From: an uncultured Lachnospiraceae bacterium
Lineage (GTDB): Bacteria > Bacillota > Clostridia > Lachnospirales > Lachnospiraceae
Length of the DNA: 31,974 nt
NCBI GenBank assembly: GCA_910585545.1
Contig: CAJUFN010000023.1
Location: 1-31,974, forward strand
Direction: 5' to 3'
In this document: piece by piece, positions 27,901 through 31,974 of the stretch
How the letters are laid out: each line of letters opens with the position of its first letter
Numbering within the stretch: the stretch's first letter is position 1
Translations under genes and position numbers: made by a program
Notes under the pieces: generated by a model
What the model saw: the letters and a program-made list of their open reading frames with translations, nothing else
Databases searched by the model: none
Told to the model about the DNA's origin: nothing

Positions 27901-27994
27901 TAAGCCCCACTCCTGCTCCCGGCAAATGCGGAAACAACGTGCCTGCAACAAGTGTACATACTGCCAAAAGGGCAAGGACTTTCTTTTTCTTCAT
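21986..27994 (-). CDS. Wall-anchored GH2 beta-galactosidase with NPCBM, dockerin and FIVAR modules
   Basis: 2002 aa. Signal peptide 1-37. LacZ-type GH2 core at about 45-1085: sugar-binding, sandwich and TIM-barrel domains, then the small-chain domain (815-1085). Glu522 in SPGNETG is the expected acid/base and Glu580 in IMCEY the nucleophile; the GVNRHE and MDEANVESH segments also match. Enzymes of this type hydrolyse terminal beta-galactosides. Then come a sandwich domain (1100-1183), NPCBM/CBM51-like module 1 (1188-1330), a small domain, a dockerin-like pair of calcium loops (1420-1478), NPCBM-like module 2 (1485-1655), four FIVAR repeats (1663-1932), KTGD (1972-1975), a membrane helix and an RRKQQR tail. 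The ATG has AGGAGGAG five nt before it. The C-terminal third parallels that of the GH110 protein. Natural substrate (lactose, LacNAc or mucin core) is not decided by sequence. Confidence 0.93.
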   Translation of the reverse strand: MKKKKVLALLAVCTLVAGTLFPHLPGAGVGLTNVFAAEDTREWTNNAGIFQVNRERARATFYRYDNVEQALAANKEESNYYQLLNGDDWKFSWAVKPAERIAAKDENFNKADYDDSGWDDIAVPRNWQTYVNEDGSFKYDPVIYSNQNYPWMNAEGKNYSNYKLGQAPEECNPVGTYRKTFEVDPSWEGKEVFLNFEGVESALYVWVNGEYIGYSEDSFTRDEFDITDALNFEEGAKNVITAEVYRWCDGSYIENQDYLRLGGIFRDVYMTAKEETEIRDFSIITDLDENYENAELKVEADIRNFTGDNLDGYAVKGYLYDSEGNLVTDALTSDVVFEDGNETSVSMSAPVEHPDKWSSEHPNLYKLVLVLEKDGVQSEIVSSNVGFREVEVTDKGTTDTKIRVNGQPVYLYGVNRHENDPETGRYLTEEDMREEIELMKSLNINAVRTSHYPNDPVFYELCDEYGIYVMDEANVESHNGRSQFNVPGSQPGYIEAAEDRAISMVERDKNYPSVIMWSPGNETGTGDSLQAEIDYFKKDHTRIVHYQGWNDNPGVDVISNMYPEIGSIKTNYTRPYIMCEYLHTMGNSGGGMIDYWNKIRSYEMLQGGFIWDWVDQTFNTPVVVDGTWDGETTFWGYDGDWNKGQFASWKSGNSDFCVNGIISADRTLQPEAYEVKRIYQALQMSMEDLASGTVTVTNEYIDTNANEYTLVWNLEKDGTVIEEGTIDEVDIAPQTTGTITIPYTIPSDIKEGDEIFLNVDFVLKADTAWGGKAGDTVAEGQFDLEFEAQAADLGLKTDEMPIFGEDGVEDTDAEVTVSGDSWSVTFDKEEGTLASFNVDGTEMIAEGLKPNYWRAYTDNDKKEAVDGKWKQANDNAVVTGVEVMKNEKVVYVTINRTLPNCSDSKDSITYTIYSSGDVFVKSTLVPAGGMGELLRVGNRVQLNGSLENMTWYGRGEADSYSDRKTGYDVGIYESTVTDQFVDFVYPQETGNKTDVRFMALTDQEGKGLLIDAQDHLLSMSALHYTQEDLEQAGHPYQLKGTDNTVVTIDYAQMGLGTASCGPATLKQYRLPANQSYTYSYHLKALRGETKEEMAEASKVTNVDYTNLLSEVTIDGKVLKGFNNEVTAYAYEASDAFAVPQVNAQAVSEDVTLEITQAEGIPGTAMIKAIAANGYSRTYVIEIKMTKEIYLSDLGYDTTRSTSGYAGIHVNEDNGGTPLDLWIDGKRVQFENGFGVNSESFLYFDISDLNVTRLQVWGGVDAHKEKTQDGVRLAVFVDGEEVESTGVMKHGQDAHFFDVDVTGAKEVMLYVDMVGKNGHDMVSWCDPKVIKGEGTSEAPAFKLTKEATVKLDRENNILYNIPAGTTAAELKGMFEEIENAVITMAEAMGGPQSDDSPAATGYKLTLEVDGSIKDALVLAVNGDIDGSADGLANESDIAAMERYLAGEEIDILYLRAADLDGDGKLTNADMNLLRKLTGEVIETSNVYYLTGDGVEGAMEATEEYEVLKYTSDSVSGWGGIHINKADTGSSASATGISLNIGGVQTPFEKGISANSDAMIIYDLSTLAGVEKRFQAWVGIDYVKFGKTGRDGAAFLFYKDSVSEENLIYDAGRIGQQDEAKFVDIDVTNVNRLIMVAEKGNSNSDDCVDWADAKILVNVPVKADKEDLAELIDYAKGQQEVSEYEYLVPTIKTLFEKALAEAEDVNGNANATQKMVDAAYDKLLKLVQMLNWTGNKGNLNSLYEDVSGWNKDLYTEESWAAVQAALDAAKVVREDVDALQYEIDEAYQTLKAAADALVLIPIDKSKLEKLVVNCAQYKENIKNYVKSTADIFTGAYEDASGVLANEEATQKEIDLAYIALQQAVFGLREIPNKDKLSELLDVVKGIDFSMYTQESAKAVKAAYEVAMAVMEDEETTQKEVDTAVRSLETAIKEMKENPEGTLKSDDKVASATSQKGNDKATTDKTASTSQKSVKTGDHTNSMVWLVMMFAACVGFAAMRRKQQR

Positions 27995-28018
27995 AATATC
28001 TCCTCCTGTTCATTGGAT

Positions 28019-28048
28019 ATTATATATAATATGTCCTTTTTCTTTGAA
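28019..28048 (-). promoter_or_regulatory. Putative promoter and palindrome upstream of the GH2 gene
   Basis: TTCAAA (28043-28048), 18 bp, then TATAAT (28019-28024) on the minus strand. The -10 lies within a perfect 16-bp AT palindrome, ATATTATATATAATAT (28017-28032), which could be an operator or only promoter-related AT sequence. Confidence 0.4.
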
Positions 28049-28094
28049 AGTCTGTACAATAATCTATGCAAATGTTATAATTTTTTACGCATTT

Positions 28095-28952
28095 TTAAGA
28101 TGTAATAAACTTTTCCAACCGCTCTTTTGCTTGCTTCATACTATCATACCCATGTTGATAGAAAGCATTTAACTTTTCCACATTACTTTCCATCCTGCCC
28201 ACAGACACTACTTGCGGACGTATCACAAATATCTTTCCTTCTGCCTCCAGTCTGTCAATAATATCCATCATATGATTGTATTCTCTGGATCTTCGGATAA
28301 TAGCCTCTACAAGCCTTGGATAACTTTTATAGGCTCTGTAACAAAGACTTGCTCTTGTCTTGGTAAGTGCTTTTTTACGGTATCCTTTTTGTCTGGTAAG
28401 AATAAGTATAATCTTTTTATTGCCGATTTCCATTGCCCGTTTCAATGGCACGGAATCCGCAAGCCCGCCGTCTAAATAAGGTACCTCATCTATTTTTACG
28501 ATTGGCGCCACAAGCGGCAGACTGCTGGATGCACGGCATATCTTCATGACACGTTCCTTATCACTTCGCTCCGTAAGATATTCTGCCTTTCCGGTCTCAC
28601 AATTCGTCACGACCATTTCGCAAGTCATCTCGGAGGCAAAAAAAGTTTCAAAATCAAACGGAAAATCCACTAACGAAAATCGATGAAAAAGTTTTTCCAT
28701 GTCGATCAGCGTCTTCTCTTTGATAACTGTTTTCATCGATGGATAATAACTATATTTACGTTCGTTTTGTATCATACAGTCCTTCGTGCGGCCAATCTGT
28801 CTTGAGGTATAACCCATCGCATTGCATGCGCCTGCCGATACTCCGATCACATGAGAAAAATACATTTGCTCTTCCATCAGATAGTCGAGCGCTCCTGCTG
28901 TAAATACGCCTCTTTTTGCCCCGCCTTCCAACACTAAAGTTGCATCTATCAT
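28095..28952 (-). CDS. Patatin-like phospholipase family protein
   Basis: 285 aa, the common length for bacterial YjjU-type patatins. The oxyanion-hole motif GGAKRG (10-15), nucleophile elbow GVSAG (37-41, Ser39) and catalytic DGG (161-163, Asp161) form a complete Ser-Asp dyad. No signal peptide is present, so it should act in the cytoplasm or at the inner face of the membrane as a lipid acyl hydrolase. The actual lipid is unknown. GAGG seven to eight nt before the ATG supports the start. It is transcribed divergently from the ABC-F gene with its own promoter and ends 82 bp before the GH2 promoter palindrome region. Confidence 0.9.
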   Translation of the reverse strand: MIDATLVLEGGAKRGVFTAGALDYLMEEQMYFSHVIGVSAGACNAMGYTSRQIGRTKDCMIQNERKYSYYPSMKTVIKEKTLIDMEKLFHRFSLVDFPFDFETFFASEMTCEMVVTNCETGKAEYLTERSDKERVMKICRASSSLPLVAPIVKIDEVPYLDGGLADSVPLKRAMEIGNKKIILILTRQKGYRKKALTKTRASLCYRAYKSYPRLVEAIIRRSREYNHMMDIIDRLEAEGKIFVIRPQVVSVGRMESNVEKLNAFYQHGYDSMKQAKERLEKFITS

Positions 28953-28985
28953 AAACAGTCCTCTCTTTCTTTACTCATAGGCTCT

Positions 28986-29013
28986 ATTATATACTACTTT
29001 CTCCTTTTGGCAA
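28986..29013 (-). promoter_or_regulatory. Putative sigma-A promoter of the patatin gene
   Basis: TTGCCA (29008-29013), 16 bp, then TATAAT (28986-28991) on the minus strand: five and six of six consensus bases. The -35 box is part of a TTGGCAA motif that recurs in the divergent region. Confidence 0.65.
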
Positions 29014-29037
29014 TCTGCAAACAAAAGTTTTTGCACC

Positions 29038-29066
29038 TTGCCAGGTTTATCCGTCTATGTTAATAT
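29038..29066 (+). promoter_or_regulatory. Putative promoter of the ABC-F/luxS operon
   Basis: TTGCCA (29038-29043), 17 bp, then TAATAT (29061-29066). TTGCCAGG here and CCTTGGCAA at 29070-29078 form a near-perfect inverted repeat around the -10, so an operator is possible. Confidence 0.45.
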
Positions 29067-29133
29067 AAGCCTTGGCAAATAAGACGTAAAACATACTATT
29101 TTTTTATCTATTTTTATAAAAGGAGAATTCTAA

Positions 29134-30765
29134 ATGATTAGTGCAAATAACATTACACTGCGTGTTGGAAAAAAAGCATTGTTTGAAGATGTAAATATCA
29201 AGTTTACCGAAGGAAACTGCTATGGGCTTATCGGTGCAAACGGTGCCGGAAAATCTACTTTTCTTCGTATTTTATCCGGTCAGCTGGAACCAACTAAGGG
29301 GGAGATCGCCATCTCTCCTGGCGAGAGACTTTCTTTCCTGCAGCAGGATCACTTTAAATATGATGAATTTCCGGTACTCGATACGGTCATCATGGGTAAC
29401 AAACGCCTGTATGAGATCATGCAGGAAAAAGATGCCCTTTATGCCAAAGAAGATTTCACAGAAGAAGATGGTATCAAGGCAAGTGAGCTGGAAGGTGAAT
29501 TCGCAACAATGAACGGCTGGGAAGCAGAGTCTGACGCCGCTACTTTATTGAACGGCCTTGGCATTGATACCGAACTTCATTATAAATACTTAAAAGATTT
29601 GACCGGTCCGGAAAAAGTAAAAGTACTTCTTGCACAGGCATTATTCGGCAATCCGGATATTCTCTTACTCGACGAGCCTACCAACCATCTTGATTTGGAC
29701 GCGATCGCATGGCTCGAAGAATTCTTGATCAATTTTGAGAATACCGTTATCGTGGTATCTCATGACCGCTACTTTTTGAATAAAGTCTGTACACAGATTG
29801 CAGACATTGACTACGGCAAGATTCAACTTTATGCCGGAAACTATGATTTCTGGTATGAGTCCAGCCAGCTTCTTATCCGTCAGATGAAAGAGGCAAACAA
29901 AAAGAAAGAAGAAAAAATCAAGGAGTTACAAGATTTCATCTCCAGATTCAGCGCGAATGCTTCCAAGTCCAAACAGGCGACAAGCCGTAAGCGTGCGCTT
30001 GAAAAAATCCAGCTGGATGAGATCCGTCCTTCCAGCCGTAAATATCCTTATATTGAATTTAAGCCAAACCGCGAGATTGGTAACGATGTCCTTTTCGTAG
30101 AAGGTATCAGCAAAACCATCGATGGTGAAAAAATACTGGATAATATCTCTTTCACTTTGAATCACGACGATAAGGTTGCTTTCGTCGGCGGCAATGAGAT
30201 TGCAAAGACGACGCTTTTCAAGATTCTCACCGGAGAACTTGAACCCGATGAAGGCACTTACAAATGGGGTGTTACGACTACACAGGCATATTTCCCGAAA
30301 GACAGTACGAAGGAATTTGACAGCGACTACTCCATCGTCGACTGGCTGACACAGTATTCCGAAGAAAAGGATGCTACTTATGTACGTGGCTTTTTGGGCA
30401 GGATGTTATTCTCCGGAGATGACGGTGTAAAACGCGTCAATGTGCTCTCCGGTGGTGAAAAGGTGCGCTGCCTGCTTTCTAAGATGATGATTTCCGGTGC
30501 GAACATCCTTGTAATGGACGAACCGACCAACCATCTTGACATGGAATCCATCACGGCTCTTAATAACGGTATGATCAAATTCCCTGGCGTTATCCTTTTC
30601 TCTTCTCATGACCATCAGGTTGTGGAGACCACTGCAAACCGTATTATGGAGATCATGCCAAACGGAAAACTCATTGATAAGATCACTACTTATGACGAAT
30701 ATCTTGCCAGTGACGAAATGGCCAGAAAACGTCAGGTTTATTCTATGACAGAAGAAGACAACTAG
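29134..30765 (+). CDS. ykpA: ABC-F ATPase, YkpA/YbiT subfamily
   Basis: 543 aa, no membrane segments, two ATP-binding cassettes joined by a charged linker (about 240-310), as in ribosome-associated ABC-F proteins. Cassette 1 has Walker A GANGAGKST (34-42), a deviating signature LTGPEK (156-161) and Walker B ILLLDEPTNHLD (from 176). Cassette 2 has a degenerate P-loop GGNEIAKT (352-359, Ala at the last Gly), a normal signature LSGGEK (438-443) and Walker B ILVMDEPTNHLD (from 458). The sequence follows the B. subtilis YkpA pattern closely, including SANASKSKQATSRK in the linker. ABC-F proteins bind the ribosomal E site and tune translation; the role of this subgroup is little known. AAGGAG lies eight nt before the ATG. 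luxS follows after 10 bp. Confidence 0.93.
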   Translation: MISANNITLRVGKKALFEDVNIKFTEGNCYGLIGANGAGKSTFLRILSGQLEPTKGEIAISPGERLSFLQQDHFKYDEFPVLDTVIMGNKRLYEIMQEKDALYAKEDFTEEDGIKASELEGEFATMNGWEAESDAATLLNGLGIDTELHYKYLKDLTGPEKVKVLLAQALFGNPDILLLDEPTNHLDLDAIAWLEEFLINFENTVIVVSHDRYFLNKVCTQIADIDYGKIQLYAGNYDFWYESSQLLIRQMKEANKKKEEKIKELQDFISRFSANASKSKQATSRKRALEKIQLDEIRPSSRKYPYIEFKPNREIGNDVLFVEGISKTIDGEKILDNISFTLNHDDKVAFVGGNEIAKTTLFKILTGELEPDEGTYKWGVTTTQAYFPKDSTKEFDSDYSIVDWLTQYSEEKDATYVRGFLGRMLFSGDDGVKRVNVLSGGEKVRCLLSKMMISGANILVMDEPTNHLDMESITALNNGMIKFPGVILFSSHDHQVVETTANRIMEIMPNGKLIDKITTYDEYLASDEMARKRQVYSMTEEDN

Positions 30766-30775
30766 GAGGTGTCCT

Positions 30776-31255
30776 ATGGAGAAGATTACAAGCTTTACCA
30801 TTGATCATATTCAACTAATCCCGGGACTTTATGTTTCCCGCATGGATTACGTGGCAGGTAACCCAATCACTACATTTGATATCCGTATCACGAATCCAAA
30901 TGAGGAACCTGTTATGAACACTGCTGAGATTCATACCATTGAACATCTCGCAGCTACATTTTTGCGTAACCATGAGGAGTATAAGGATAAAACACTTTAT
31001 TTCGGACCAATGGGCTGTCGTACCGGATTCTATCTTCTGCTTGCAGGAGCATATGAATCCAAAGACATCGTAGATTTGATGAGAGAAATGTTCACATTTA
31101 TCGCCAATTTCCACGACGCAGTACCGGGCGCATCTGCAAAAGACTGCGGAAATTATCTCGATATGAATCTGCCGATGGCAAGATATGTGGCCAAAAAATA
31201 TCTAACGGAAGTACTTGAACATATTTCAAAGGAACAGCTTCTCTATCCTAATTAA
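30776..31255 (+). CDS. luxS: S-ribosylhomocysteine lyase LuxS
   Basis: 159 aa, full length. LuxS splits S-ribosylhomocysteine into homocysteine and DPD, the precursor of autoinducer-2, in the activated methyl cycle. The metal site is complete: His53 and His57 in HTIEH, and Cys124 in DCGNY. The catalytic Glu56 and Cys81 (in GCRTGFY) match those of the B. subtilis enzyme. Its Shine-Dalgarno AGGAGG (30764-30769) shares two bases with the TAG stop of the ABC-F gene, so the two are in one operon and probably coupled in translation. The bidirectional hairpin at 31276-31342 ends the operon. No pfs/mtnN gene is in the window. Confidence 0.98.
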   Translation: MEKITSFTIDHIQLIPGLYVSRMDYVAGNPITTFDIRITNPNEEPVMNTAEIHTIEHLAATFLRNHEEYKDKTLYFGPMGCRTGFYLLLAGAYESKDIVDLMREMFTFIANFHDAVPGASAKDCGNYLDMNLPMARYVAKKYLTEVLEHISKEQLLYPN

Positions 31256-31275
31256 CATATTATATCTAACCTAAC

Positions 31276-31342
31276 AAAAGAATTGTAATATCTCTTAAGA
31301 TGAAGCGTTCATCCATCTCACATGATATATTACAATTCTTTT
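31276..31342. terminator. Bidirectional terminator between luxS and the DUF5662 gene
   Basis: A perfect 16-bp stem joins 31276-31291 (AAAAGAATTGTAATAT) and 31327-31342, with further GATG/CATC pairing in the loop. T-runs follow on the plus strand, and the stem also ends in TTCTTTT on the minus strand, so it can serve both convergent genes. Confidence 0.85.
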
Positions 31343-31361
31343 TTATCTTTCACATTTTCTT

Positions 31362-31898
31362 TTACAGTTTCTTTTTCAAAATCACTTTCCGAATATAGGC
31401 AAAGGTCTTCTCTTCTCCGTTTTTTGCAAGCATCTTCAACATTTTTTCGAGCAGCGCTCTCGATTCTTCATGCAGCATCAGATGGTTTGCACTTCTTTCA
31501 TAGTATTCCCAAGGACTTCTGTCTGTATAGGTTCCTTTCATATACACTTTAGATGCCGCGATACGATCCATGAACATCTCTACCACATATTTTTTTGGCA
31601 TTTTCATACCTGTCATCCCTTTTTCATCACCGCTGCTGTAATCAATCCAGTATTCGAGATGATGCTTATTCCTTCCCTTATGGTGAAGCCATGCAGAAGA
31701 ATATCCCTTTTTTTCCCGTTCCGCATTATTCGGACTTCTTGTACCCTGATAATATCTGCATCCTACAAGAAACTCTACCGGGTTATATTTTGACAGGTCA
31801 TGAAGAAGACCCTGCTTGTAAAGTCCTACCTTGAAGCAGCCCTTCATAACTAATCGCTTATGATGTGTAATCGTACAAAAATGTTCATATGCTTTCAT
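31362..31898 (-). CDS. DUF5662 family protein
   Basis: 178 aa, cytoplasmic, function unknown. It matches the DUF5662 type seen in many Clostridia: an N-terminal HHKRLVMKGC stretch, GLLHDLSKYNPVEF (about 30-43), LHHKGRNKHHLEYW and a helical C-terminus. The ordered His and Asp residues (HH, HD, HH, HH) recall the metal site of HD-type hydrolases, which is only a resemblance. GAAGGAAG precedes the ATG. It converges on luxS and shares its terminator. Its promoter probably lies at or beyond the window edge. Confidence 0.82.
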   Translation of the reverse strand: MKAYEHFCTITHHKRLVMKGCFKVGLYKQGLLHDLSKYNPVEFLVGCRYYQGTRSPNNAEREKKGYSSAWLHHKGRNKHHLEYWIDYSSGDEKGMTGMKMPKKYVVEMFMDRIAASKVYMKGTYTDRSPWEYYERSANHLMLHEESRALLEKMLKMLAKNGEEKTFAYIRKVILKKKL

Positions 31899-31921
31899 AA
31901 CCGTTCTTCCTTCTATTCCTT

Positions 31922-31949
31922 GGTAGTGTCAAAAACTACCTGTTTTTTT
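31922..31949 (+). terminator. Small hairpin with T-run, terminator-like on the plus strand
   Basis: GGTAGT (31922-31927) and ACTACC (31935-31940) form a 6-bp stem followed by TG and seven T. No plus-strand gene ends here, so it may instead be part of the leader or control region of the DUF5662 gene, whose minus-strand transcript would begin nearby. Confidence 0.3.
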
Positions 31950-31974
31950 ATTGTTTAAATCTATTAAAAACCTT

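Noticed and set aside
31261..31361. Riboswitch or structured leader between luxS and the DUF5662 gene
   Set aside because: The stem with T-runs is fully explained as a bidirectional terminator between convergent genes.

Overview
The window looks like chromosome of a gut Lachnospiraceae bacterium (Firmicutes/Bacillota), plausibly the Mediterraneibacter / Ruminococcus torques-gnavus group. This is an inference from gene content: Gram-positive Shine-Dalgarno sites (AGGAGG type), low to moderate GC, three giant secreted proteins with C-terminal wall-sorting tails, a GH110 plus GH2 pair typical of mucin degraders, and luxS next to a YkpA/YbiT-type ABC-F gene. No species-specific marker is present. 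I see no rRNA, tRNA, CRISPR array, transposase or phage gene. Almost everything from 466 to 28952 is on the minus strand. Only the ABC-F/luxS pair is on the plus strand.

Region 1-465 holds an exactly 41-nt-phased tandem repeat of small hairpins and a terminator-like hairpin. Region 466-12587 carries a 1933-aa wall-anchored GH110 alpha-galactosidase, a MATE exporter, a 161-bp palindromic MITE-like element, and a 1496-aa wall-anchored calcineurin-type phosphoesterase with three LamG domains. Region 12679-14995 has three housekeeping-like genes: a YaeR-type VOC protein starting at TTG, a DUF1015 protein and an HD-domain phosphohydrolase. Region 15075-21787 is a membrane/signalling cluster: a MacB/FtsX-type ABC transporter, a membrane-tethered protein of unknown function, a small secreted matrixin-like metalloprotease, and an OmpR-type two-component system whose kinase has almost no extracellular sensor. 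Region 21986-27994 is a 2002-aa wall-anchored GH2 beta-galactosidase with two NPCBM/CBM51-like modules and an internal dockerin. Region 28095-31898 has a patatin-like lipase, divergent ykpA-type ABC-F and luxS, and a DUF5662 gene.

Working together: GH110 enzymes remove terminal alpha-1,3-galactose (blood group B or linear alpha-Gal caps) and a GH2 beta-galactosidase can remove the beta-galactose that is then exposed. In this window both enzymes carry the same C-terminal layout (NPCBM, four FIVAR repeats, KTGD, membrane helix, basic tail). The LamG phosphoesterase ends in a related FIVAR/KTGD tail. This suggests a set of surface enzymes for host glycans anchored by one sortase that reads a proline-less KTGD motif; no sortase gene is in the window. 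The best candidate for something undescribed is the metalloprotease, tethered protein, ABC transporter and intramembrane-sensing kinase cluster, although its unity as one system is unproven.
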